Of a DNA stretch of 38,169 nt, positions 1-8,136 are shown piece by piece. The number at the start of each line of letters is the position of its first letter. Position 1 is the first letter of the stretch. The notes beneath the pieces were generated by a model that was not told the origin of the DNA, ran no database searches, and saw nothing but the letters and a program-made list of their open reading frames with translations. Source of the stretch: Candidatus Aquidulcis frankliniae (lineage in GTDB: Bacteria > Chloroflexota > Limnocylindria > Limnocylindrales > Limnocylindraceae). The stretch lies in the NCBI GenBank assembly GCA_009925905.1, contig RFPZ01000002.1, positions 1 to 38,169 of the forward strand, in the 5' to 3' direction. A program made the position numbers and the translations under genes.

Positions 1-1367
1 TCCTCCCCTTCCGTTCCATCGACTCAGCGAAGTCGCGCATGGCGCCACTATTCAGTGACGAAGAGCGCAGCGAGTTCTCGGCGCGTCTCCTTGAGCGCAC
101 CCTGCTTGCACTCGGTCGCGCCACACGCATTTCCAACGTGGTCTTAGTCTCACCTGATCCACTCGCTCGGGCGTTGGCGCGCAGCGGTGGCCACGAGGCG
201 CTCGATGACGGCGGTGTCGATTTGAATGCAGCGATTGGACTGGGCGTAGCTCAGGCAGCAGCGAGCGGCGCATCTGCGGTGCTGATTTTGCCCGTAGACC
301 TTGCCGAGGTTTCAGCGGCAAACATCGATGCGCTGCTGAACAGTTGGTCGGGGTCGCAGCCTGGTCTTCTGGTATCACCAGACGGAGGCACTTCGGCACT
401 CATCGTTCCACTCCCGCGCAACTTCACGCCGCGCTTCGGAGTGAGCAGTGCAGCGGCGCATCGCACCGAGCTGAGTCGTGATGGTGCGCTGGTCGAGGAA
501 CTTACCTCACCGCTCGCCACCGACATTGATACCCCCGACGACCTAAGGGACGCCATGCAGCGCGATCAGGGTGTGATCACGCCCACACCGGTTGAGGGCC
601 TTCTGGCCATCGCAATTGAAGGCCTCGGGGAAATTGTCCCCGGCGATGACCTTCCCGCGATGATCGCTAACTGTGTGGCAACGATCGCAGCGACGAGTTC
701 AATTGGCGGCCTGCGAAGCGATGATGTGATCGCGGTCACGCAAAAGATCGTCTCGAAGGCGGAGGGGGCTATCGTCGAATTGACGACTATCACGCCTCGA
801 CCGGAGGCAGTGGAATACGCGACCAAGTGGGGTCGAGACGCACGCCAAGTTGAAGTGGTGCTGCAAGAGGCGGTGCGCGTTGTGCGCATGGATCGCGGTG
901 TAATCATCACCGAAACCGCGCATGGTTTCGTTCTTGCAAACTCAGGAGTAGATGCCAGCAATGTTGGCCCACGCAGCGGCGAAGTGGTGACGCTCTTGCC
1001 GCGCGATCCTGACGGTTCCGCCCGTGCGATTCGTGAGGCGATTCGTCTCCGTACTGGCGTGGCGCCAGGTGTGATCATCACCGACTCCTTTGGTCGCCCG
1101 TGGCGCCTCGGTATCACCGACGTAGCGATCGGCGTCGCAGGCATTGCTGCACTTGAAGATCTGCGCGGCAAACCCGACGCAGATGGACGCACGATGGCTG
1201 CAACTGTCCGCGCCGTCGCAGATCAGATTGCCGCTACCGCTGAGCTCGCCCTTGGGAAGACAGCCCGACGACCGCTCGCCCTAATCCGTGGCGCGCACCC
1301 TCAGGTTGCAGAGAATGGGAGTGCCCAGTCCAGCCTGATGCCCCCTGATTGGGACCTTTTCCGTTAA
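1..1367 (+). CDS. cofC-cofE: Bifunctional CofC-CofE fusion for coenzyme F420 synthesis (5' end outside window)
   Basis: The frame is open from base 3, and the residues before the first ATG (base 39) read like the conserved CofC N-terminus (LPFRSIDSAKSRMAPLFSDE), so the true start lies just upstream of the window. Roughly the first 200 residues resemble CofC/FbiD, the guanylyltransferase that activates phospholactate or phosphoenolpyruvate with GTP. The remaining ~245 residues match CofE (F420-0:L-glutamate ligase): VTQKIVSKAEG, RVVRMDRGVIITETAHGF, ITDSFGRPWRLGITDVAIG, ALEDLRGK and GKTARRPLALIRG are all present. The two enzymes act consecutively around CofD in F420 assembly in the cytosol. They are often separate genes; in mycobacterial FbiB the CofE domain is instead fused to a nitroreductase-like domain. 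An ATG at 39 would delete the nucleotide-binding start of CofC. The CofE assignment is firm; the CofC half is more divergent. Confidence 0.88.
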   Translation, partial: LPFRSIDSAKSRMAPLFSDEERSEFSARLLERTLLALGRATRISNVVLVSPDPLARALARSGGHEALDDGGVDLNAAIGLGVAQAAASGASAVLILPVDLAEVSAANIDALLNSWSGSQPGLLVSPDGGTSALIVPLPRNFTPRFGVSSAAAHRTELSRDGALVEELTSPLATDIDTPDDLRDAMQRDQGVITPTPVEGLLAIAIEGLGEIVPGDDLPAMIANCVATIAATSSIGGLRSDDVIAVTQKIVSKAEGAIVELTTITPRPEAVEYATKWGRDARQVEVVLQEAVRVVRMDRGVIITETAHGFVLANSGVDASNVGPRSGEVVTLLPRDPDGSARAIREAIRLRTGVAPGVIITDSFGRPWRLGITDVAIGVAGIAALEDLRGKPDADGRTMAATVRAVADQIAATAELALGKTARRPLALIRGAHPQVAENGSAQSSLMPPDWDLFR

Positions 1368-1394
1368 GCGACGAGCCCATAACTGCGGGGGGCG

Positions 1395-1400
1395 TAGAAT
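1395..1400 (+). promoter_or_regulatory. -10 box TAGAAT of trxB, leaderless spacing
   Basis: TAGAAT ends 6 bases before the ATG at 1407, so the expected transcription start falls on or next to the A of the start codon. No Shine-Dalgarno sequence and no clear -35 are visible. It is one of several boxes with the same spacing in this window. Confidence 0.6.
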
Positions 1401-1406
1401 CCACCC

Positions 1407-2456
1407 ATGACGAGTGGAGAGGCCCCCAAGGGATTCGGGATGGCGATCGATTTCGGCGCGCCCGCCCCAACTGCTGACCCCGCAGCCTCCACGACAAGCG
1501 CACCCGCCGCTCCAACGGAGGCGCGACTACTCATCCTCGGCTCTGGACCCGCTGGGCTGACCGCAGCGATTTACGCCGCACGAGCCGGTCTCGCTCCGAT
1601 CGTGATCGGGGGCTACGCACCTGGTGGCCAGTTGATGCTGACCAGCGAAGTTGAGAACTTCCCCGGATTCCCCGACGGCATTGACGGCCCAGAGCTCATG
1701 GCAAAAATGCGTGCCCAGGCGGAGCGCTTCGGGACCGTCATGGTCGACCAGGATGTTGACCGAGTAGACCTAAGTGCAGAGCCCCACCGCGTGTGGAGTG
1801 CTGGCCGTGAATTCCACGCCGAAGCGATCATCGTCGCAACGGGCGCATCAGCGCTCTGGCTAGGCCTTGAATCTGAAACTCGCCTTCGCGGACGCGGCGT
1901 AAGCGCTTGCGCAACCTGCGATGGCTTCTTCTTCAAGGGGCAAGAGGTGGTTGTCGTTGGTGGCGGAGATACCGCGCTGGAGGAGGCGCTCTTCCTGACA
2001 CGCTTCGCAACCAAAGTTCACCTCGTCCATCGCCGCGACACCTTCCGCGCAAGCAAGATCATGATCTCGCGTGTACAGGCGCATCCATCCATTCAGCTCC
2101 ATATGAATCGTGAGGTGATTGAGGTACTTGGCGAGAAGAGCACAGAGGCCGTGATGCTGCGTGACACCACCCCTGGTGCAACGAGAGCACCCGAGCGACT
2201 CCCTGCAGGTGGACTCTTCGTTGCCATCGGCCATAAGCCGAACACCGCACTGCTTGGTGGTGCGCTTCCAGTTGATGCTGCGGGTTACCTACAACTTGAT
2301 AGCGATACAACAGCCTCACAAATTGATGGCGTCTTCATTGCCGGAGATGTGCATGATCACCGGTACCGTCAGGCGGTCACCGCCGCAGGCGATGGCTGTC
2401 GCGCCGCCCTTGACGCGGAGCGCTGGCTCGCGGAGCGCGACGCCGCGAAGTCGTAA
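1407..2456 (+). CDS. trxB: Thioredoxin reductase
   Basis: FAD- and NADPH-dependent cytosolic enzyme that reduces thioredoxin. The 349-residue product has the FAD-binding GSGPAG (45-50), GGQLMLTSEVENFPGFP (73-89), the redox-active CATC (Cys168, Cys171), the NADPH-binding GGGDTALE (185-192), HRRDTFRAS (208-216) and the C-terminal GVFIAGDV segment. It is longer than the usual ~310 residues because of an Ala/Pro-rich, probably disordered extension of about 38 residues. The start at 1407 is favoured by a -10 box at leaderless distance; an internal ATG at 1440 would shorten the tail by 11 residues. The stop codon TAA is followed directly by the ATG of a histidine kinase in the same reading frame, so trxB heads a trxB-kinase-regulator operon. 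Confidence 0.95.
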   Translation: MTSGEAPKGFGMAIDFGAPAPTADPAASTTSAPAAPTEARLLILGSGPAGLTAAIYAARAGLAPIVIGGYAPGGQLMLTSEVENFPGFPDGIDGPELMAKMRAQAERFGTVMVDQDVDRVDLSAEPHRVWSAGREFHAEAIIVATGASALWLGLESETRLRGRGVSACATCDGFFFKGQEVVVVGGGDTALEEALFLTRFATKVHLVHRRDTFRASKIMISRVQAHPSIQLHMNREVIEVLGEKSTEAVMLRDTTPGATRAPERLPAGGLFVAIGHKPNTALLGGALPVDAAGYLQLDSDTTASQIDGVFIAGDVHDHRYRQAVTAAGDGCRAALDAERWLAERDAAKS

Positions 2457-3197
2457 ATGCCGCACCGCGAAGATGAGATTGCGCTCATCGACACCGCGCG
2501 TGCCGAACTCCTCTCTCTCGTCACCCATGAGCTGCGCACACCACTCGCCGTCCTTAGTGCCTACGTCGAACTGCTCTCTGACGCGGCCACTGGTGCATCC
2601 CCCGCGAAGCCCGCAGATCTCGCCGCGTGGCGCGAAGCTGCCATGCAGCAGGTCGGTCGACTGAACTTGCAGATCGACTCCATTCTCACCGCCGCACGAC
2701 CAGGCTCAAGCCTGCCCCTGCACTGCGCGCCGATGAACCTCGGTGCAATCACCGGCGCAGTGATTCGAGAGATGGCGCCACTCCTTCGCAACCACTCGCT
2801 TCGATGGGAGGAGCCAGAGCCTGAAATCATGGTCCTTGCCGACGAGAGTCGGTTTCGCCAGGTGCTCGGCCACCTCCTCGAAAACGAGGCGAAGTACGCG
2901 CCTGTGGGCGAGCCGGTATCGATCGGCTGCTGGGTACGCGATGGTCGAGCCGAGCTCTACCTCACCGACGACGGGGTGGGGATCCCCCGCGAAGACTGGG
3001 AGGAGGTCTTCGAGGCCTTCGTTCGCCGCACGCAGCGCCCCTCCACGAGCGGGTCAGGCATCGGACTCTACGCCGCGCGGCGGCTCATGGGCGCAATGGG
3101 CGGCGAGATCAGAATTGAACCGAATGGATTTGGCGGAAGCCGCTTCCTTTTAACACTCCCACTCGCCTCAGAAGCCCACGGCATACTTGCCAGATGA
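2457..3197 (+). CDS. Soluble sensor-less histidine kinase
   Basis: Short (246 aa) two-component kinase that should autophosphorylate and pass phosphate to the regulator encoded next. The H-box is LVTHELRTPLAVL with phospho-acceptor His24, followed by the N-box HLLENEAKYAP, G1 box DDGVGIP and G2 box SGSGIGLYAARRLMG, so the HisKA and HATPase_c domains are complete. There is no transmembrane segment, PAS, GAF or HAMP domain; only 23 residues precede the active His. The signal must therefore come from a partner protein or from the dimerisation helices. The gene abuts trxB (TAA then ATG, same frame) and overlaps the regulator gene by ATGA. Sequence around the H-box is loosely KdpD-like, but no kdp genes are near. 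Function as a kinase is firm; the stimulus is unknown. Confidence 0.88.
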   Translation: MPHREDEIALIDTARAELLSLVTHELRTPLAVLSAYVELLSDAATGASPAKPADLAAWREAAMQQVGRLNLQIDSILTAARPGSSLPLHCAPMNLGAITGAVIREMAPLLRNHSLRWEEPEPEIMVLADESRFRQVLGHLLENEAKYAPVGEPVSIGCWVRDGRAELYLTDDGVGIPREDWEEVFEAFVRRTQRPSTSGSGIGLYAARRLMGAMGGEIRIEPNGFGGSRFLLTLPLASEAHGILAR

Positions 3198-3904
3198 ACG
3201 CTGCCGCCCCAACTACTCCCCTTGCGATCCTAGTTGTCGATGACGACCCCGCGCTCGTTGGCGCGATCTCTGCACTTCTGACCGCCGGTGACTATACGGT
3301 GCACGCCGCCTACAACGGCGTCGAGGCAGTTGAAGTCTTCGATTCCACGAGGCCGGCGCTGGTCCTGCTCGACCTCGCCATGCCTGGCCGCGATGGACTC
3401 AATGTGATCCACGAGATTCGAACCCGAAGTGCTACTCCAATTATCGTGCTGACGGGCGAGGCAGACGAGACCGCGAAGGTTGATGCTCTCGATGCTGGTG
3501 CCGATGATTACGTCACCAAACCATTCGGACGCCAAGAGCTTCTCGCCCGCGTCCGCGCAGCGTTGCGACGCGGCGGTGAGCCATCCGACGGCTCCGCACG
3601 AGATCGCACCATCGTTGGTGCCGCGGGGCTCCGCATCGACATCAGTCGACATGAGGTGCACGTCGGATCAACGCTTCTCGCCCTCACCAAGACGGAATTC
3701 AATATCTTGGAGGCACTAGCTTCCGTGAAAGGTCGCGTTGTGACGCAACAGCGTCTCCTCGCCGCAGCCTGGCCTAACAAGGCCACCCCTGATCCGCTCC
3801 TCCTGAAGCCGCACGTCGCACGACTGCGCAGCAAGCTGGAAGAGGCCGGTGGTCCGCTGCCTGAATCGGTGCGCGGGGTTGGCTACCGACTAGGAGCGAG
3901 CTAA
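3194..3904 (+). CDS. OmpR/PhoB-family response regulator
   Basis: A 236-residue DNA-binding regulator. The receiver domain (about 10-128) carries the acidic pocket VVDDD (14-18), the phosphorylatable Asp60 in LVLLDLAMPG, Thr87 and Lys109 (DDYVTKPFG). The C-terminal winged-helix domain (about 140-236) shows LTKTEFNILEAL, VVTQQRLLAAAW and VRGVGYRLG. It overlaps the preceding kinase gene by 4 bases (ATGA), so the two are translationally coupled and form a cognate pair. Linkage to trxB suggests redox or oxidative control, but targets cannot be read from the window. Its TAA stop touches the stop of the convergent yibE/F-type gene without any spacer. Confidence 0.92.
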   Translation: MNAAAPTTPLAILVVDDDPALVGAISALLTAGDYTVHAAYNGVEAVEVFDSTRPALVLLDLAMPGRDGLNVIHEIRTRSATPIIVLTGEADETAKVDALDAGADDYVTKPFGRQELLARVRAALRRGGEPSDGSARDRTIVGAAGLRIDISRHEVHVGSTLLALTKTEFNILEALASVKGRVVTQQRLLAAAWPNKATPDPLLLKPHVARLRSKLEEAGGPLPESVRGVGYRLGAS

Positions 3905-5062
3905 CTACTCCTCGCCGACACCAATCAGGAGTGCGCTCGCGGTAGCGAGTGGCATTGCCACGAGCACACCAGCGGTCCCTGCAAGCGCGCGCACCACTTC
4001 GACCGCAACGGTCTCCGTGCTGAGGCGGCTTGCGATGCCACCTGGGGCGATCAGCGCGGCCACGACGAGTGGCAGAGATGCCGCGAAATAGGCGAGCGGG
4101 AGGGTATTGATCACTGCACCAACATGCGATCGCCCGATTGCAATCGCTCGACTACCTACATCAAGCGTGCCGGCACGCACATCTGTTCGGCGAATCTGCT
4201 CAACTGCCGCAACCTGTGTGGCGGCCACGTCGTCCACGATGCCGAGCGTACCGATCATTGCTGCTGCCAGACCAATGCCACGCAAATCAACGTTGCCGCC
4301 CAGGATCGGAATCAGATTGACGAGGTCAGGATCTCCTGCAAATGGCGTAAAGGCGAGGAGGCGATCAAGCAGAATCGAGATGAGCGCAACGGCGATGAGG
4401 CTCCCGCCGATGCCAAGAATGGTGGCGGTCGCACGGCGATTAAGCCCTTCGGTAATCACTACAGAGGTGACGCCCACCACCAAGGCGATAAGCCCGGCTA
4501 CGGCGAGCGGCGAGGCGCCAGAGAGAAGGGCCGGGATACCGAAGCGAACGAGCACGACGCCTGTGACGACAAGCCCAAGGAGTGATCGCGCCCCGACTGC
4601 GCCCGCAATACCAACGACAGCAACAGCAAACATTGCAAGCGCGATGAGGAGTGCCCCGCCCCGGGATCGATCCGCAACGGCAAAGACCTCCCCCCCGCCC
4701 GCATCAGTGAGCTGCGTGAGAAGCACCTCGTCGCCCTTGCTGTATGGAATAGAGCCCGCAATTTCGCTCGCCTGATCGACGGAGGCGATTAAGCGCTCTC
4801 CAAGCCTCGGTCCTTCAAGAAGTTCGACGGTTGCGGTACCAGAAGAGCCACTCGCGCCCGGGAGTGGCTGGGAGACGATCACGGCCCGCACGAGCACGGG
4901 CGCGTTGGTGTCGGTCGGGAGCGTCCAAGGGCTTGGTGCGACGAGGAGCACGAGGAGCAGCAGTGCTGCGCCGCCAAGGCGGGCAACGGGGGCAAGCCAC
5001 GCTCGGTTCATGCGGGGCGCCCGTCGGGTGCTGGTGCGCGATTCTGGCATCGATACCCCCAC
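3905..5062 (-). CDS. YibE/F-like multi-pass membrane protein
   Basis: A 385-residue protein resembling the YibE/F family of Gram-positive bacteria, whose role is not well established. An N-terminal hydrophobic segment (about 30-43) precedes an exposed region (about 55-132) that looks like a small beta-rich domain (VRAVIVSQP, TVELLEGPRLGERL, KGDEVLL). After this come seven or eight membrane segments from residue 137 to the end, including the family-typical IGTLGIVDDVAATQ and SHVGAVINTLPLAYFAASLPL. The start is uncertain: GTG at 5062 or ATG at 5050, with ATG around 5009 also possible. The gene is monocistronic and divergent from the DUF971 gene. Family recognition is good; no function is claimed. 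Confidence 0.8.
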   Translation of the reverse strand: MGVSMPESRTSTRRAPRMNRAWLAPVARLGGAALLLLVLLVAPSPWTLPTDTNAPVLVRAVIVSQPLPGASGSSGTATVELLEGPRLGERLIASVDQASEIAGSIPYSKGDEVLLTQLTDAGGGEVFAVADRSRGGALLIALAMFAVAVVGIAGAVGARSLLGLVVTGVVLVRFGIPALLSGASPLAVAGLIALVVGVTSVVITEGLNRRATATILGIGGSLIAVALISILLDRLLAFTPFAGDPDLVNLIPILGGNVDLRGIGLAAAMIGTLGIVDDVAATQVAAVEQIRRTDVRAGTLDVGSRAIAIGRSHVGAVINTLPLAYFAASLPLVVAALIAPGGIASRLSTETVAVEVVRALAGTAGVLVAMPLATASALLIGVGEE

Positions 5063-5073
5063 TTATTTGCATC

Positions 5074-5079
5074 ATCGTA
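5074..5079 (-). promoter_or_regulatory. Possible -10 box TACGAT of the yibE/F-type gene
   Basis: On the minus strand TACGAT lies 11 bases before the GTG at 5062 and 23 bases before the ATG at 5050. With a start site about 7 bases downstream of the box, the short leader would favour the ATG at 5050, which is preceded by a G-rich stretch. Weak evidence. Confidence 0.35.
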
Positions 5080-5109
5080 GCCGCTCATCTGGCGTTTACC
5101 TGCGAACCC

Positions 5110-5115
5110 TAGAAT
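5110..5115 (+). promoter_or_regulatory. -10 box TAGAAT of the DUF971-ppk operon, leaderless spacing
   Basis: TAGAAT ends 6 bases before ATG 5122, the same sequence and spacing as before trxB. No Shine-Dalgarno is present, so this operon is predicted to start with a leaderless message. Confidence 0.6.
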
Positions 5116-5121
5116 CGTCCA

Positions 5122-5463
5122 ATGCAGGAACCATCACACGGAGCACCCGTCGCAATCCGTATTCTCCGCGAACAGCAGCGCCTTGAGCTGGATTGGCGCG
5201 ATGGACATGTGAGCGTCTACGAGGCGATCCCGCTGCGATGGCTCTGCCCCTGCGCCTACTGCCGTGGCGAGGCTGGTCTCCCAGGCTGGCTTGATGCCAA
5301 TCCCACCCTCAGTCCAAGCCAAACGAAGCTTGAGGGCGGCGAAATGGTGGGAAGCTACGCGCTCTGCCTCTTTTGGGGCGACGGACACCGCACCGGCTAC
5401 TACACCTGGTCGCTGCTTCGCCAGCGCTGCTCTTGCGCCAGTTGCATGAGTGCCCCACGATGA
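5122..5463 (+). CDS. DUF971 / GBBH-like N-terminal domain protein
   Basis: A 113-residue protein made of a single DUF971 domain, the zinc-binding module also found at the N-terminus of gamma-butyrobetaine hydroxylase. Visible hallmarks are LELDWRDGHVSVYEAIPLRW, the Cys cluster WLCPCAYCRGE, and the C-terminal GDGHRTGYYTW followed by a second Cys cluster (CSCASC). Stand-alone members often sit near Fe-S assembly or respiratory genes, but their biochemical role is unsettled. Here it is the first gene of an operon with polyphosphate kinase; the two overlap by ATGA (5460-5463). The start is supported by the leaderless promoter. Family assignment is good, role unknown. Confidence 0.82.
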   Translation: MQEPSHGAPVAIRILREQQRLELDWRDGHVSVYEAIPLRWLCPCAYCRGEAGLPGWLDANPTLSPSQTKLEGGEMVGSYALCLFWGDGHRTGYYTWSLLRQRCSCASCMSAPR

Positions 5464-7499
5464 CGGTTGGCGTAAGTCGTGAACTCTCACTTCTCGCATT
5501 CAACGCTCGAGTCTTGAGCGAGGCCTCAAACCAAAAGAGGCCTCTCCTCGATCGGTTCAGATTCCTCGGCATCGTCGCTTCAAACATTGACGAGTTCTAC
5601 GGCGTACGCGTCGCTGGTATCCAAGATCAGTTGATTGCTGGTGTACGTACCCCTGGGCCCGACGGTCGAACCCCTGACGTGCAGTTGGCTCTGATTCGCG
5701 AGGCAACCAACCTCCTGGCGGGATCAGCACAAGGGAGCTGGAGCGAACTCATTGAAGAGCTGCGAGTGGTGGGGCTGCCGCACCGAAGCTGGATCCAACT
5801 TGATTCGGCCGAACAATCGCTGCTGACAGAGCGGTTCACGCGCGAGATCTTTCCCGTGCTCACACCCCTCGCAGTGGATCCGGGCCACCCGTTTCCACTC
5901 ATCAGTACTCTCAGCCTCTCCCTTGCAATCCGGATTCGTTCGCAAGGTTCGGGGGAGATCTCCCTCGCACGCGTCAAGGTTCCGACAATTCTTGGTCGTA
6001 TGGTGCAGTTTGGGAAGGGTGACTGGATCCTCATGGAGGAGCTGATCGCAGCTCACCTAGATCTTCTCTTCCCTGGCACTGAGATCCTTGATGCCCATCT
6101 CTTTCGAGTCACACGCGATGCCGATCTCGACACCGTTGAAGATGAGGCAGATGACCTCCTTGAGGCGATTGAGGAGGGGCTTCGCCAGCGCCGATTTGGC
6201 AGTGTCGTTCGTCTAGAGGTTGGAGCCGAAATGCCTCGCGCGCTCCTAGACATGCTCTTGGTGGGGCTTGAGATCACCGAGAACGAGGTTCAGGTTGTGG
6301 AGGGGATCCTTGATCTAACAGTCGCGCTACAGGTGGCGGGCCTCCCCCGACCAGACCTGCGAGCCCCACGTTGGCAGCCCATCACACCGGCGCGGATCGC
6401 CGCAGGCACATCCGCCGATGCGCCCAAGGGCGACATGTTTAAGGTGATCGCCGAAGGTGACCTACTTGTTCATCACCCGTACGAGAGCTTTGAGGCGAGC
6501 GTTGATCAGCTGTTCGCCCAAGCAGCCGATGATCCCGATGTTCTCTCGGTTCGCTCAACGCTCTATCGGACTGGTGCAACCTCCAGCATCCCGGCACACC
6601 TCATTCGTGCAGTGCATGCGGGCAAAGAGGTAGTAGTGCTCGTCGAGCTGAAGGCCCGCTTTGACGAGGCGGCCAACATTGAGTGGGCGCGACGTCTTGA
6701 AGAGGCCGGCGCACATGTGGTCTACGGTGTGATGGGGCTGAAGACGCACTGCAAGGCGACGCTGATCGCCCGACGAGAGGGATCCTCGATTCGCCGATAC
6801 GTACACCTCTCCACGGGCAACTACAACCCGAAGACGGCGCGTGGTTACACCGATATTGGCCTCTTTACGATGAACGATGCAATCGCGACCGATGTGGGGG
6901 TCCTCTTTAACTTCCTCACGGGTGCCACCCGTTCATCTGCATATTCGCGCCTTCTCGTTGCACCCGACCACTTGCGCAGTGAGCTGAAGAGCCGAATCGA
7001 GCGCCTCGCGGAGCAGGCACGAGAAGGCGCAAAGACCTCCATCACGATCAAGGTAAACGCGCTCATCGATCCAGAGATGATCAAGTCCCTCGATCGCGCT
7101 GCAGAGGCGGGGGTCTCTATAGATCTAATCGTACGGGGAATGTGCGGGCTCCTGCCATACCCCGCGAGGCATGCCGGACGCCTACGCATCCGCTCCGTCA
7201 TCGGCGACTACCTTGAGCACAGCCGCATCTATCGGTTCGTAGGGCCCGACGGCGTTGAGATCTTTGCTGGAAGTGCGGATCTGATGGAGCGGAATCTCGA
7301 CCGTCGCGTTGAGGTGCTCTTCCCTCTCGAAGATCGTGAGGTGCGCCGTAGGACGGAAGAAATTCTCGCTGCGCTGCTTGCCGATACCTCGAACGCGTGG
7401 GCACTTCAGCCAGACGGAGCCTGGGAGCGCCTTGCCGATACTGGAGTTTCATCATTCGAAACGCTGCGCAGGGCAGCGATCAGCGCGGCTCAGGCATAA
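5460..7499 (+). CDS. ppk: Polyphosphate kinase 1
   Basis: Makes and degrades inorganic polyphosphate using ATP/ADP. The 679-residue product starts at the ATG overlapping the DUF971 stop (ATGA), because the canonical PPK1 beginning SRELSLLAFNARVLSEA follows immediately; the longer frame from 5373 would add 29 residues unlike the family. Conserved elements include FLGIVASNIDEFYGVRVAG near the N-terminus, the catalytic His449 in YVHLSTGNYNPKTARGYTD (equivalent to E. coli His435), the second conserved His587 in YLEHSRIYRF (E. coli His592), and a C-terminal phospholipase-D-like fold region. Length is normal for the family. It lies between a DUF971 gene and a CYTH gene, with exopolyphosphatase convergent just downstream, so both arms of polyphosphate turnover are encoded together. 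Confidence 0.96.
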   Translation: MTVGVSRELSLLAFNARVLSEASNQKRPLLDRFRFLGIVASNIDEFYGVRVAGIQDQLIAGVRTPGPDGRTPDVQLALIREATNLLAGSAQGSWSELIEELRVVGLPHRSWIQLDSAEQSLLTERFTREIFPVLTPLAVDPGHPFPLISTLSLSLAIRIRSQGSGEISLARVKVPTILGRMVQFGKGDWILMEELIAAHLDLLFPGTEILDAHLFRVTRDADLDTVEDEADDLLEAIEEGLRQRRFGSVVRLEVGAEMPRALLDMLLVGLEITENEVQVVEGILDLTVALQVAGLPRPDLRAPRWQPITPARIAAGTSADAPKGDMFKVIAEGDLLVHHPYESFEASVDQLFAQAADDPDVLSVRSTLYRTGATSSIPAHLIRAVHAGKEVVVLVELKARFDEAANIEWARRLEEAGAHVVYGVMGLKTHCKATLIARREGSSIRRYVHLSTGNYNPKTARGYTDIGLFTMNDAIATDVGVLFNFLTGATRSSAYSRLLVAPDHLRSELKSRIERLAEQAREGAKTSITIKVNALIDPEMIKSLDRAAEAGVSIDLIVRGMCGLLPYPARHAGRLRIRSVIGDYLEHSRIYRFVGPDGVEIFAGSADLMERNLDRRVEVLFPLEDREVRRRTEEILAALLADTSNAWALQPDGAWERLADTGVSSFETLRRAAISAAQA

Positions 7500-7500
7500 T
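7495..7500 (+). promoter_or_regulatory. Possible -10 box CATAAT before the CYTH gene
   Basis: CATAAT contains the ppk stop codon TAA (7497-7499) and ends 6 bases before ATG 7507, the spacing seen at other leaderless starts here. There is no Shine-Dalgarno. The CYTH gene may have its own leaderless transcript as well as read-through from ppk. Confidence 0.45.
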
Positions 7501-7506
7501 CTCGCC

Positions 7507-8136
7507 ATGGAGCGAGAGTTGAAATTCCTACTCGCGAGCCCCCATCTCCCTGCACTCCCACACGGGTACGTCGCGGGCGCAGCTCAGCCGACCCTGCATG
7601 TGCTTGATGAGTACCTCGACTATCGTGGCCAAATTCTCGGCGCTGGCTGGCGACTACGACGCCGTCGATCCGATGGCGAAGCGGTGCGATACACCCTCAA
7701 ATCCGAGCGAAATCCAGGAGCATCTGGTCCCCTCAGTGAACGGATTGAGATTGAGCGCACGCCAGGGGCACAGGAAGAGCTTCCAGGTGAGATCTCGGCG
7801 ATGCTGACGCGAGCTGGAGTAAACATGCCCCAACTACTCAGTCACCTGCAGTCGTATCTCACCCTTCGACAGGAGCGCCAACCGATCGCTCTCTCACACG
7901 GTGCCGAAGAGATTGCACTCCTAAGCGTCGACACCGTTCGGGCAAGCGGGTCGGCTACCGAAGAGGAGTGTCGTTGGTCTGAACTTGAAATCGAGTTTCT
8001 TGACACCGTCTCGTCTGAGACCCGCAATCGTGCAGCGTCTGAACTCGCTGAGTGGCTCGCGACGCAAGCAGGAGTTACGCCCGCAGGCCAATCGAAGGCT
8101 GCACGCGCGGCGGAGTTACTTTCAATCCCCCTTTAG
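7507..8136 (+). CDS. CYTH-domain triphosphate tunnel protein
   Basis: A 209-residue member of the CYTH/TTM superfamily, whose members hydrolyse or cyclise triphosphate compounds (tripolyphosphate, thiamine triphosphate, ATP) in a beta-tunnel. The signature ExExK occurs at the very N-terminus (Glu2, Glu4, Lys6), which fixes the start at 7507 rather than the longer open frame from 7309. Other tunnel strands are visible: GWRLRRRRSDGEAVRYTLKS, RIEIERT and ECRWSELEIEFLD with the alternating acidic residues expected. No CHAD domain follows. Position 7 bases after ppk and next to ppx suggests activity on tripolyphosphate or another linear phosphate, but the substrate is inferred only. It overlaps the convergent ppx stop by 4 bases. 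Confidence 0.85.
   Translation: MERELKFLLASPHLPALPHGYVAGAAQPTLHVLDEYLDYRGQILGAGWRLRRRRSDGEAVRYTLKSERNPGASGPLSERIEIERTPGAQEELPGEISAMLTRAGVNMPQLLSHLQSYLTLRQERQPIALSHGAEEIALLSVDTVRASGSATEEECRWSELEIEFLDTVSSETRNRAASELAEWLATQAGVTPAGQSKAARAAELLSIPL

Noticed and set aside
4107..4775. Long plus-strand open frame within the yibE/F-type gene
   Set aside because: Ser/Thr/Pro/Arg-rich translation and no start signal; the minus-strand membrane protein explains the region.
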